A stretch of 64,000 nucleotides of DNA, taken from contig NZ_KB904657.1 of NCBI RefSeq assembly GCF_000380165.1, positions 1-64,000 of the forward strand, in the 5' to 3' direction. Within the stretch, counting starts at the first letter, position 1; every line of letters begins with the position of its first letter. The notes beneath the pieces are model-generated. The model had not been told where the DNA came from. It made no database searches and was given only the letters and a program-made list of their open reading frames with translations. Origin of the DNA: Wenjunlia vitaminophila DSM 41686. Its GTDB lineage: Bacteria > Actinomycetota > Actinomycetes > Streptomycetales > Streptomycetaceae. A program made the translations under genes and the position numbers. Shown one piece after another: positions 8,950 through 17,570 of the stretch.

Positions 8950-9208
8950 CGCTCTAGCGCGACGCCGGCAGTGTTGCTTTTGAGTGTGATCACCAACGAG
9001 TCAGACCCTACGCGGGGAGGCCTGCGGCTACGCGACTTCTACGGAAAGTCATCGAGTGTGAACTTCGTGTGATATAGACCTGGGATGTTGGCGGATACCG
9101 CCACCGCCGCCACGGGGTTGAAGAGAAGGGTGGGGATAGTGAACGGGCTCCCTTCCGCCGGACGGCTCTGCGCGGGCGTCCCATCACGTTCTTCCCGCCG
9201 TACGCGTT
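8950..9208. promoter_or_regulatory. divergent region between cas6 and the array 2 leader
   Basis: About 260 bases with no supportable gene. It must hold the promoter for the minus-strand cas operon and possibly upstream elements of the plus-strand array 2 leader. It is slightly richer in A/T than its flanks near 8980-9070, but I cannot assign a -35/-10 pair confidently. Confidence 0.5.
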
Positions 9209-9300
9209 TGACCTGCGATGTTGCACAACCGGCGGGTCGCCGCAGAATGCGCCTGGAGGTGCCCAGTTGGCCATGGTGTGACCTGCGGCTTTACCCTCGG
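9209..9300 (+). promoter_or_regulatory. leader of CRISPR array 2
   Basis: This sequence parallels the array 1 leader. TGACCTGCG occurs at 9209-9217 and again at 9279-9287, GCACAACCGGCGG follows the first copy, and GCTTTACC lies just before the first repeat at 9301. Blocks between the two copies have diverged from leader 1, so the conserved parts are likely the functional ones. Confidence 0.85.
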
Positions 9301-10622
9301 GTCGTCATCAGCCCTAGAGGGTTCGCAACCTGCTCAACTGGGCGAGAACCGTAATGATTTCAAGTCGTCATCAGCCCTAGAGGGTTCGCAACGCGCAGCC
9401 CCGGCAGCGCACCTCCAACTGAACCGGTCGTCATCAGCCCTAGAGGGTTCGCAACCCACCCGTGTGCCGGCGCTTCCACGCGTCGATGATCGTCGTCATC
9501 AGCCCTAGAGGGTTCGCAACAGGGCCAGCCCTAGGCTCGCGACCATGACGATGAGTCGTCATCAGCCCTAGAGGGTTCGCAACCGTGCTGGAGATCCGCG
9601 ACCCCTCCCCCGTCCTCGGGTCGTCATCAGCCCTAGAGGGTTCGCAACCCGGGCCCCGGCCCGAGAAGAGTCCGGCACCACCAGGTCGTCATCAGCCCTA
9701 GAGGGTTCGCAACAAATGGTCCCTGTACACCCGCATGTCCGGGTGCACGTGTCGTCATCAGCCCTGGAGGGTTCGCAACCTGGCTCGCGCGCTTGAGCCC
9801 GACCGGGTGGCGGTCGTCATCAGCCCTGGAGGGTTCGCAACCATTTCGCTGAGGCAAGTTCGGCATCCGCCGATTCCCCAGTCGTCATCAGCCCTGGAGG
9901 GTTCGCAACGCGCCCCGGTGGTAGATGGTCAGGCGGTCCGCGAGTCGTCATCAGCCCTGGAGGGTTCGCAACGTTGTCCTCACGCCGTACTGGCCCGGTC
10001 CGTTACCGGTCGTCATCAGCCCTGGAGGGTTCGCAACACTGAAGTAGAAGAGGGCACGGACGCGTACGGCGAGGTCGTCATCAGCCCTGGAGGGTTCGCA
10101 ACTGTTCCGCACGGTTGAACTTCTTCCGCTCCGCTTTCGTCGTCATCAGCCCTGGAGGGTTCGCAACAGGAGCCGGGCGAGGATCTCCGCGTCCTGCTCG
10201 CCGGTCGTCATCAGCCCTGGAGGGTTCGCAACGCGTTCACCAGACCGGTGCGGGACCGGCGAGGCGGCCGGTCGTCATCAGCCCCGGAGGGTTCGCAACA
10301 TGGTGGGCGACCTACCAACGATCGTCACCGAGTAGTCGTCATCAGCCCTGGAGGGTTCGCAACGGGCTGATCGGCTGCCACCGGGTCGCCCTGCACGCCG
10401 TCGTCATCAGCCCTGGAGGGTTCGCAACGGGATCAGGCGGGCCGCGCGGGCGGCGGACAAGGGGTCGCCATCAGCCCTGGAGGGTTCGCAACAAGACCGT
10501 GACGAAGCTGGTCGCGGCCAGGCGTCTGGTCGTCATCAGCCCTGGAGGGTTCGCAACAGACGCTGACCGAGCGGGTCCGCGACCGGGCCGCGCGTCGTCA
10601 TCAGCCCTAAAGGGATCGAGGC
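9301..10622 (+). CRISPR. CRISPR array 2 (type I-B), 21 repeats
   Basis: There are twenty-one 29-base repeats beginning GTCGTCATCAGC and ending GGGTTCGCAAC. Starts: 9301, 9364, 9427, 9492, 9555, 9620, 9685, 9751, 9813, 9881, 9944, 10009, 10074, 10139, 10204, 10271, 10335, 10400, 10464, 10529, 10594. The twenty unique spacers are 33-39 bases. The seven leader-proximal repeats read CTAGAG in the middle, the rest CTGGAG. Copies at 10271 and 10464 have single changes. The last (10594-10622) is degenerate in its 3' half, as usual for a leader-distal end. Repeats differ from array 1 at position 4 (G instead of C). Confidence 0.98.
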
Positions 10623-10697
10623 GGGGCGAACGCCCCCCGGGGGATCGCCGGCGACCCACGTCCCTTCCTCCCCCCAGCCCACCCACGAGGTAGCGAG

Positions 10698-10737
10698 TTG
10701 CATATTTCTGCAATTAGCTACATAGTGAGATAGTGAG
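10698..10737 (+). promoter_or_regulatory. ArsR-type operator candidate and direct repeat
   Basis: An AT-rich inverted repeat TTGCA-N6-TGCAA (10698-10713) is followed by a perfect tandem ATAGTGAG (10722-10729, 10730-10737). It lies upstream of the small gene, ArsR gene and SulP gene that follow. ArsR/SmtB proteins commonly bind such TTGCA-type palindromes, so autoregulation of the cassette is a reasonable inference. Confidence 0.5.
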
Positions 10738-10785
10738 CAATGCGGGGCGTGCCGAGGCGCCGTCCGTGAGTGAAGGGGGGCGCCC

Positions 10786-11004
10786 GTGGGCGGGGAGTTC
10801 GGCGCCGCGGTGCGGGAGCGGGTGCGCAGGGCGCGGCTGGCCTGGGAGGAAGCGGTCGGGGGCGGGGACGTCTTCGAGATCGCCGTCGCCCGGGGTGAGC
10901 TGGACGAGGCGCTGTGGGTGGCCCGGGAGCACGGGGTCGAGACCGGCCCCGAAAGGGGCGGGCGGTCCGCGGACGGGGTTGCCGACGAGGGCCTGGACGA
11001 GTAG
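10786..11004 (+). CDS. small hypothetical protein
   Basis: Putative 72-residue acidic protein starting at GTG behind AAGGGGGG. It looks helical (ERVRRARLAWEEAV, FEIAVARGELDEAL) with no transmembrane segment and no motif I recognise. It lies just after array 2 and 14 bases before the ArsR gene, suggesting co-transcription with the transporter cassette. Codon third positions are GC-rich as in neighbours, which supports coding. I cannot assign a function. Confidence 0.6.
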   Translation: MGGEFGAAVRERVRRARLAWEEAVGGGDVFEIAVARGELDEALWVAREHGVETGPERGGRSADGVADEGLDE

Positions 11005-11018
11005 GAGCTGAGGTACGG

Positions 11019-11360
11019 ATGCCGGTGCCGTTGTACCAGGCGAAGGCGGAGTTCTTCCGGATGCTGGGGCACCCGGTGCGCATCAGGGTGCTGGAGCTGC
11101 TCCAGGGCGGGCCCATGGCGGTGCGGGACCTGCTGACGGAGATCGAGATCGAGCCGGCCGCCCTGTCACAGCAGCTTGCCGTGTTGCGGCGGTCGGGGAT
11201 CGTGACGTCCACCCGGGAGGGGTCCACCGTGGTCTACGAGCTGGCCGGCGGGGACGTCGCCGAGCTGATGCGGGCCGCGCGGCGCATCCTCACCGAGATG
11301 TTGGCGGGGCAGAACGAGCTGCTGGCGGAGCTGCGGGAGGCCGAGGTCCCGGCCAAGTGA
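11019..11360 (+). CDS. ArsR-family transcriptional repressor
   Basis: Winged-helix DNA-binding protein of 113 residues. It shows the ArsR core: FFRMLGHPVRIRVLELL, then LTEIEIEPAALSQQLAVLRRSGIV (recognition helix) and the wing STREGSTVVYEL. No CxC metal motif of the classical ArsR alpha-3 site is present, so the signal may not be a thiophilic metal. The ATG at 11019 follows GAGG at 5-base spacing. The stop overlaps the SulP start (GTGA), so it probably controls its own transporter gene through the palindrome at 10698. Confidence 0.9.
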   Translation: MPVPLYQAKAEFFRMLGHPVRIRVLELLQGGPMAVRDLLTEIEIEPAALSQQLAVLRRSGIVTSTREGSTVVYELAGGDVAELMRAARRILTEMLAGQNELLAELREAEVPAK

Positions 11361-13066
11361 GCGCGCTCGTCGCCCGGGCGTGGGCCCGGGTCCGTTCCGT
11401 GCTGCCCGCACGCGCCGACCTGGCCGTGATGGGGCGCCAGCCGCGTCGGGACCTGTTGGCCGGGTTGACGGTGGCGATCGTCGCGTTGCCGCTGGCGCTG
11501 GGCTTCGGGGTGTCCTCGGGCCTGGGTGCCGAGGCCGGGCTGGCCACCGCGGTGGTGGCCGGGGCGCTGGCGGCCGTGTTCGGTGGGTCGAACCTGCAGG
11601 TGTCCGGGCCTACGGGCGCGATGACCGTGGTGCTGGTGCCGATCGTGGCGGCCCACGGGCCGGACGGGGTGCTGGCGGTGGGGCTGCTGGCCGGGCTGAT
11701 CCTCGTGGGGCTGTCGCTGGCGCGGGCCGGGCGGCTGATGTCGTTCGTGCCGGCGTCGGTGGTTGAGGGGTTCACCCTGGGCATCGCCTGCGTGATCGGG
11801 CTCCAGCAGGTGCCGGGCGCGCTCGGGGTGGACAAGCCCGAGGGGGACAGGGTGCTTGTGGTGACCTGGCGCGCCCTGGAGGAGTTCGCCGCGGCGCCGA
11901 ACTGGACGGCGTTGGCGCTCGCGGGTTCGGTGGCCGGGGCGATGGTGGTCGGGGCCCGGTGGCGGCCCACGGTGCCGTTCTCGATCGTCGCGGTGATCGG
12001 CGCCACCGTCGTGGTGCGCCTGTTCCACCTGGATTCCGTGGCCACCATCGGTTCCCTGCCGGCGGGGTTGCCCGCTCCCTCGCTGGGGTTCCTGGACGTG
12101 TCCGCGGTGCCCTCGCTGCTGGCGCCCGCGGTGGCGGTGGCCGCGCTCGCGGCGCTGGAGTCGCTGCTGTCGGCGCAGGTGGCGGACGGCATGACGGTGG
12201 ACCAGAAGCACGACCCTGACCGGGAGCTGTTCGGGCAGGGCCTGGCGAACGTGGCCGCGCCGCTGTTCGGCGGGGTGCCGGCGACCGGGGCGATCGCGCG
12301 GACGGCGGTCAACGTCCGTACCGGCGCGTCGTCCCGACTGGCCGCCCTGGCCCACGCGGCGGTGCTCGCGGTCATCGTGTTCGCCGCGGCGCCGCTGGTC
12401 TCCGAGATCCCGTTGGCGGCGCTGGCCGGGGTGCTGATCGCGACCGCGGTGCGCATGGTGGAGGTGGGTTCGCTGCGGGCCATGGCCCGGGCCACCCGCT
12501 CCGACGCCGCCGTGCTGGTGCTGACCGCGGCCGCCACGCTCGCCCTCGACCTGGTGTACGCGGTCGTCATCGGGTTGGTCGTGGCGGGCGCCCTGGCGCT
12601 GCGCGCGGTGGCCCGGCAGGCCCGGATCGACCAGGTGGACGTCCGGCCCGACCTGCCCGGCGAGCACAGCGCGGAGGAGCGCGCGCTGTTGGCCGAGCAC
12701 ATCGTGGCGTACCGCATCGACGGGCCGTTGTTCTTCGCCGCCGCGCACCGTTTCCTGTTGGAGCTGACCGAGGTCGCCGACGTGTCGGTGGTGATCCTGC
12801 GCATGTCGCGGGTGACCACCATCGACGCCAGCGGTGCCCTGGTGCTGGGGGACGTGATCGAGAAGCTGGAGCGGCACGGCGTGACGGTGTACGTCTCGGG
12901 GATCCGTGACGGGCACCACCGGCCGTTGGAGGCGTTGGGCGTCATCACGCGTCTCGACGCGGCCGGCCGGGTCTTCGCCACCACGCCCGGGGCCATCGCC
13001 GCCGCGCGTTCCGGGTTGCAGCGGGCGGGGGTGCTCTCGGGGGCCGCCGCGGGGCCCGCGGGGTGA
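11357..13066 (+). CDS. SulP-family inorganic anion transporter with STAS domain
   Basis: Membrane transporter of 569 residues. The N-terminal part has the SulP fold (DLLAGLTVAIVALPLALGFG, GPTGAMTVVLVPIV, many hydrophobic helices). The C-terminal STAS domain follows from about 430 (VVILRMSRVTTIDASGALVL). Substrates in this family are sulfate, bicarbonate, molybdate or other oxyanions, and sequence reading cannot choose between them. It is translationally coupled to the upstream ArsR gene by a GTGA overlap. Confidence 0.92.
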   Translation: MSALVARAWARVRSVLPARADLAVMGRQPRRDLLAGLTVAIVALPLALGFGVSSGLGAEAGLATAVVAGALAAVFGGSNLQVSGPTGAMTVVLVPIVAAHGPDGVLAVGLLAGLILVGLSLARAGRLMSFVPASVVEGFTLGIACVIGLQQVPGALGVDKPEGDRVLVVTWRALEEFAAAPNWTALALAGSVAGAMVVGARWRPTVPFSIVAVIGATVVVRLFHLDSVATIGSLPAGLPAPSLGFLDVSAVPSLLAPAVAVAALAALESLLSAQVADGMTVDQKHDPDRELFGQGLANVAAPLFGGVPATGAIARTAVNVRTGASSRLAALAHAAVLAVIVFAAAPLVSEIPLAALAGVLIATAVRMVEVGSLRAMARATRSDAAVLVLTAAATLALDLVYAVVIGLVVAGALALRAVARQARIDQVDVRPDLPGEHSAEERALLAEHIVAYRIDGPLFFAAAHRFLLELTEVADVSVVILRMSRVTTIDASGALVLGDVIEKLERHGVTVYVSGIRDGHHRPLEALGVITRLDAAGRVFATTPGAIAAARSGLQRAGVLSGAAAGPAG

Positions 13067-13303
13067 CCGGTGGGGGCGTTGGTGTCGCCCCGTACGTCCG
13101 CCGGGGACGGTCAGGCCCTCTTGTCACCGCAACGAGGACGACCTAGGTTAACGCGCATCGTGACGGCGGTCACAGGCTCCGCCCCTGCCGCCGCGTGGGC
13201 GCGCACCGTTCCACCCGCGCGTCCCGCACCGTCCTTGTGTCGCCGCATGCACCTCGCTCGCCGTAGTCGCGTCCGCGCATCCGCACCGAGTGGAGGCACC
13301 ACG

Positions 13304-14575
13304 ATGACCGACAGCGAACCCTGTTCCCCCGCCGGTGCCGGCGGGCCGGCGGGGGACGGTGACCGCCGCTCCCCCGCCACCGCCGAGTTCCTCGCCGACT
13401 GGCGCAACGCGGCGTACAACTGTTTCTCCTCCGGGCACAAGTTCTGCCGCGAGGTCTGCCCGGTGATGCAGGTGACCCGCAACGAGTCCTGGTCGCCGAC
13501 GGCGTTCCACGCCAACGTGGTGGCGATGGAGCAGGGCGAGCTGACCGTCGAGGACGTCGCGGAGGACTACGTCAACTGCACCGGGTGCGGGGCGTGTGAG
13601 CTGCGCTGTCCGAACACCCTGTTCACCGGGGACTTCTACCGGTTCCGCACCCGCACGGTGGACCTGGTCAAGCGGGTGCGGGCGCTGGCCGTGGAGAGCG
13701 GTGTCCACCAGCCCGGGCACCGGCGCTGGAACGAACTCACCGAGCAGCGCGCCCACGAGCCGGTCCTCGGCGACGTACCGGTCAGTCAGGAGCACGTTCG
13801 GGACTGGGCGCACGGTCTGGGCCTCCCCGTCGGCGGTGAAACGATCCTGTTCGTGGACTGCGAGGCCGCGTTCCACCGCACGTCGGTGCCGCGGGCCGTG
13901 GCGCAGATCCTGCGCCTGGCCGGGGTGGAGTTCGGCCTGATGGGCGAGCAGTGGTGTTGCGGGGGGCCCGCGGCGGAGATGGGCTACCGGGACCAGGCCC
14001 GCCGCTTCGCCGAGCACAACCTCGCGGACTGGCGGGCCGGTGGGGTCCGCCGGGTGCTGGTGCTGGACCCGCACGACTACGTCACCTTCACCGAGGACTA
14101 CCCGGCCTACTTCGGCGACGCGTACGACGTCGAGATCGTGCTGGTGGTCGAGTTGTTGGCGAAGCTGATCGAGGACGGGACGCTGACCCCGACCGTGCCG
14201 GTGCCGCGGACGATCACCTACCACGACCCGTGCCGGCTCAACAAGCGCAAGGGGGTGTGGCAGGAGCCTCGCCGGGTGCTGCGCGCGATCCCCGGGCTGA
14301 CCTTCCACGACGAGGACCGGGTGACCCAGTGGTCGTACTGCTCGGGCGCGGGTGGCGGCCTGCCGGTCGAGCGGCCCGAGCTGACCGCACGGATCAGTGG
14401 GAGCCGGATGGACAGGGCCGCCGCGCTGGAGGTGGACACGCTGGTGTCGGCCTGCCCGTGGTCGGAGCGGCCCCTGGCGGAGGCCGGCCGGGCGCGGTCG
14501 ATCGACGTGGTGGACATCCACGAACTGCTGGCGGAGTCACTGGGCATCGAGGTCGGGGGGAGCACGGGGCGATGA
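13304..14575 (+). CDS. (Fe-S)-binding oxidoreductase subunit with CCG domains
   Basis: The 423 residues resemble GlpC/LutA/HdrB-type electron-transfer proteins. There is an N-terminal pair of Fe-S cysteine groups (CREVCPVM and CTGCGACELRCP) and two cysteine-rich CCG domains, one around CCGGPAAEMG and one around HDPCRLNK with CSGAGGG. The ATG at 13304 has GGAGG seven bases upstream; the open frame extends further 5' without support. The stop overlaps the next gene as ATGA. With the following FAD protein it probably forms a membrane- or quinone-linked dehydrogenase, as in glycolate or lactate oxidation. Confidence 0.88.
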   Translation: MTDSEPCSPAGAGGPAGDGDRRSPATAEFLADWRNAAYNCFSSGHKFCREVCPVMQVTRNESWSPTAFHANVVAMEQGELTVEDVAEDYVNCTGCGACELRCPNTLFTGDFYRFRTRTVDLVKRVRALAVESGVHQPGHRRWNELTEQRAHEPVLGDVPVSQEHVRDWAHGLGLPVGGETILFVDCEAAFHRTSVPRAVAQILRLAGVEFGLMGEQWCCGGPAAEMGYRDQARRFAEHNLADWRAGGVRRVLVLDPHDYVTFTEDYPAYFGDAYDVEIVLVVELLAKLIEDGTLTPTVPVPRTITYHDPCRLNKRKGVWQEPRRVLRAIPGLTFHDEDRVTQWSYCSGAGGGLPVERPELTARISGSRMDRAAALEVDTLVSACPWSERPLAEAGRARSIDVVDIHELLAESLGIEVGGSTGR

Positions 14576-16110
14576 CGACGTCCACGGTCACCACGCCGCG
14601 GGTTCCCGACGGGGTGCTGGGCGCCCTGGTGGACGTGCTGGGCGGCGAGCACGTGCTGACGTCGCGGACGGCCCGGTTCAACCGGGCGCGGGTGCCCGCG
14701 CCGTTCCCCGTCCACCGGTGGCGGGAGCGGGTGCCGGACCTGGTGGTGCTGCCCGGGACCGCCGAGGAGGTCGCCGAGGTCGTCCGGATCGCCAACGCGC
14801 ACGGCGTGCCGATCGTGCCCAGGGACGGCGGGACCGGGCTGACCGACGGCGCGGTCCCGGAGCGGGGCGGCATCGTCGTCGACGTCAAGCGGATGAACGA
14901 GGTCAAGGAGATCGACCTGGAGAACCGGACCTGCACCGTGGGCACCGGCATCAGCATGCTCAAGCTCAACGAGGTCCTCGCCGGGCACGGGCTGATCTAC
15001 CCCGACAACCCGGCGTCGTACCCGTGCTCGCTGGTGGGCGGGCGGATCGGTACCAGTGGCTGGTCGCTGATCGGCGCCCGGTACGGGCACACCCGCGACC
15101 TGGTGCTCAGCTTCGAGCTGGTGCTGCCGACGGGACGGGTCATCCGGGTCGGCGACGGCGGCGGGCGCAAGGTGTCCAAGAGCTCCAGCGGCTACCAGCT
15201 CAAGCACCTGTTCATGGGGCACCAGGGCACGCTGGGCATCGCGACCGAGGCGACGTTGAAGCTGTACCCGAAGCCGGAGGCGGAGTTCTCCCCGTTCTGG
15301 GCGTTCGCCGACTTCGACAGCGCCCACCGGTGCGTACAGCGGCTCGCCCACGCCGGGGTGGCCACCTTCGCCGGGGCGGTGCTCTTCGACGAGCGGAAGG
15401 TGGAGTACCTGCGGCGCGACGACGAGGCGTACATCCCGCAGCCGGCCGACGTGCGGGCGCTGGTGTGCGCGGTCGCGTACGGCAACGAGGACGAGGTGCG
15501 GGCCGGGGGCACCCGGTTGATGCGGGTCGCCCGGGCGGCGGGGGCCCGCTACCTCGGGGACGAGATCTCCCAGGGCGACTGGGCGGCCCGGCACGACCGT
15601 TACGCCACCCCGCTGCACGGCCGCACCCGCTCGGGGCAGGTGGCGCCGATGAGCTGGCACTGTGAGGACGCCGCCGTCAACTGGACCGAGCTTCCGGCGG
15701 TGCGTCGGGAGTGGCACGCCATCGTTGACCGGCTGCGCGGCCGGTTCGACGTCTTCGACGACTGGGGGATGTTCTTCTACACCAGTGCGGACACCGGCGT
15801 GGACTACCTGACGGAGATCGACGTCGGCATCTGGGAGCAGGAGCTGGACGACGAGGCGTGGGCCGCCTGGGTCGCCGCCAAGCGGGACATCGCCGCGGTG
15901 GCGCTGCGGCACGGCGGGTCGATCAGCGCCTGCCACGGGGCGTGTCGGGAGGGCGAGGTGGACCTGGTCCCGCTGGAGCTGGGCGGCGGCTACGACGTCA
16001 TGCTCGACATCAAGCGGGCCCTTGACCCCCGGGGCGTGATGAACCCGGGCAAGTACGGCCTCGACCGGGCGTACGGTCCCTCGCCCGCGGAACCGGAGGG
16101 TGGCGTCTGA
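14572..16110 (+). CDS. FAD-binding oxidoreductase (GlcD/lactate dehydrogenase type)
   Basis: Flavoprotein of 512 residues with the PCMH/VAO FAD-binding domain: PDLVVLPGTAEEVAEVVRIA, IVPRDGGTGLTDGAVP, and GGRIGTSGWS. A C-terminal FAD-linked oxidase domain ends with ALDPRGVMNPGKYG. Related enzymes oxidise 2-hydroxy acids and pass electrons to the neighbouring Fe-S subunit. The ATG overlaps the upstream stop (ATGA), and its own stop overlaps the next ATG (TGATG). The substrate is not apparent. Confidence 0.92.
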   Translation: MTTSTVTTPRVPDGVLGALVDVLGGEHVLTSRTARFNRARVPAPFPVHRWRERVPDLVVLPGTAEEVAEVVRIANAHGVPIVPRDGGTGLTDGAVPERGGIVVDVKRMNEVKEIDLENRTCTVGTGISMLKLNEVLAGHGLIYPDNPASYPCSLVGGRIGTSGWSLIGARYGHTRDLVLSFELVLPTGRVIRVGDGGGRKVSKSSSGYQLKHLFMGHQGTLGIATEATLKLYPKPEAEFSPFWAFADFDSAHRCVQRLAHAGVATFAGAVLFDERKVEYLRRDDEAYIPQPADVRALVCAVAYGNEDEVRAGGTRLMRVARAAGARYLGDEISQGDWAARHDRYATPLHGRTRSGQVAPMSWHCEDAAVNWTELPAVRREWHAIVDRLRGRFDVFDDWGMFFYTSADTGVDYLTEIDVGIWEQELDDEAWAAWVAAKRDIAAVALRHGGSISACHGACREGEVDLVPLELGGGYDVMLDIKRALDPRGVMNPGKYGLDRAYGPSPAEPEGGV

Positions 16111-16403
16111 TGACGGAACTCGGGTACCGGCACGGCGAACAGCACACACCACCGCCCGCGCGCCGGGTCACCGACGTCGCGGTGGAGCGGTTCGAGCACG
16201 TCTTCGAGGTCGATCCGCGGCTGATGACGGTGCACGTGGCCCAGCAGCTCTTCCCCAACTGGGACACGCTGCGCATCGCCGCGGGGCGGGCGGACCACCT
16301 GGACTGGATGCACCGGCACTGGGCCCACACGGTGGTCTCGGGCCAGGAGCTCCTCGACGACATCACCGGTGCCGACGCGGACGGGCCACCAGGCGGTCCG
16401 TGA
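16110..16403 (+). CDS. small hypothetical protein in redox operon
   Basis: A 97-residue protein without a motif I recognise. It is rich in His and Trp (LDWMHRHWAHTVV) and has an amphipathic middle (MTVHVAQQLFPNWDTLRIAAG). No signal peptide or membrane helix is seen. TGATG overlap with the flavoprotein gene shows translational coupling, so it may be an accessory or electron-transfer partner of the oxidoreductase. Confidence 0.75.
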   Translation: MTELGYRHGEQHTPPPARRVTDVAVERFEHVFEVDPRLMTVHVAQQLFPNWDTLRIAAGRADHLDWMHRHWAHTVVSGQELLDDITGADADGPPGGP

Positions 16404-16451
16404 CCGGCGCCCAACCAACGGACCTTGGCGCGGACCGGAGGGACAGACAAC

Positions 16452-17504
16452 ATGCGGTTCAGTTTCGTCTTACTGCCCGACTACCCACTCGACGACACCA
16501 TCGAGTCGATCAAGCTCGCCGACCAGCTCGGTTTCCACGGCTGCTACGCCGCCGACGAGACGTGGCACAAGGACCTGTGGCTGCTGTTCGCGGCCGCGGC
16601 GGACAAGACCACGAACATCCGCTTCGGACCGAGCCTTTCTGCGGTGACCCTGCGCGAGCCCTCACTGATCGCCCAGGCCACCGCGACCCTGGACGAGCTC
16701 ACCGGTGGGCGCGCGGAGTGCGTGCTCGGCTCGGGGAACTTCGGCCTGCTCGCCCAGTACGGCATCGACTGGGCGAGGACCAGGCCGCTGTCCCGGCTCA
16801 CCGAGGCCCACGACGTGGTGCGCACCCTGCTCGACGAGGGGGCGATCACTCGGAGGGGGGAGTTCTACTCCTACGACGGCCTGTTCACCTTCGCCCGGCC
16901 GGTGCAGCGGCGGGTGCCGGTCAAGCTGGGGGCGATGCGCGGTCCGAAATCGTTCCAGCGGGCGGGAGAGATCGCCGACGGGGTGCACCACGCGCTCAGT
17001 TACACCAGGCGTGCCTACACGTACATGGTGGACAACGTCCGGATCGGCGCGCGGCGGGCCGGGCGGGACGCCGACGCGCTCGACCTGGGGGCCTGGGTGG
17101 TGTTCGCCACCGGTCCTGACGCCGCCGCGGCCAAGGACGCGGCACGGGCCATGGTGGGCCTGTACGCCTCGTCGATGTCCGCGGAGCAGTTGGAGCGCAA
17201 CGACGTCTCCCCGGACGAACTGACCGACATCGTCGCCGCGGTCGCCGAGGGCCAGCTCGCCCGCGCCTTCGAGCTGACCCCGCCCGACCTGGCGGACCGG
17301 CTGTCGGTCGCCGGCTCCCCCGCCGAGTGCGCGGAGAAGATCCGGTCCGAGATCGCCTCGGCCGGGGTCAACCACATGATCCTGGCGATCACGGACGCCG
17401 CCCTGGTCAAGGCGTTCACGGGGTTGGACCTGCCCGGTGTGGCCACGATGCGCGAGCAGTTGCGGCTGGTCCACGACCAGGTGATGCCGGTGTTCGCCGC
17501 GTAG
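16452..17504 (+). CDS. LLM-class flavin- or F420-dependent oxidoreductase
   Basis: Luciferase-like TIM-barrel enzyme of 350 residues: MRFSFVLLPDYPLDDTIESI at the start, ADETWHKDLW, GPSLSAVTLREP, TLDELTGGRAECVLGSGNFG, and PVKLGAMRGPKSFQRAGEIADGV. The organisation resembles the methylene-tetrahydromethanopterin reductase group, many of which use F420 in actinomycetes. FMN use cannot be excluded. The ATG at 16452 follows GGAGGGAC; a start at 16425 would add nine residues. It is the last gene of the four-gene operon and convergent with the next gene. Confidence 0.9.
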   Translation: MRFSFVLLPDYPLDDTIESIKLADQLGFHGCYAADETWHKDLWLLFAAAADKTTNIRFGPSLSAVTLREPSLIAQATATLDELTGGRAECVLGSGNFGLLAQYGIDWARTRPLSRLTEAHDVVRTLLDEGAITRRGEFYSYDGLFTFARPVQRRVPVKLGAMRGPKSFQRAGEIADGVHHALSYTRRAYTYMVDNVRIGARRAGRDADALDLGAWVVFATGPDAAAAKDAARAMVGLYASSMSAEQLERNDVSPDELTDIVAAVAEGQLARAFELTPPDLADRLSVAGSPAECAEKIRSEIASAGVNHMILAITDAALVKAFTGLDLPGVATMREQLRLVHDQVMPVFAA

Positions 17505-17570
17505 CAGGACCGTTGCGACCGGGGGTCACTGGTGCCATGAGTAGCGCCGTCCGCCGGGGGGCGGGGGGCG

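Noticed and set aside
11234-12996. Two antisense open frames of over 560 codons opposite the SulP gene
   Set aside because: Compositions are His/Gln/Arg- or Ala/Ser/Thr-biased, typical of shadows of a GC-rich gene; the plus-strand SulP frame has clear family motifs.
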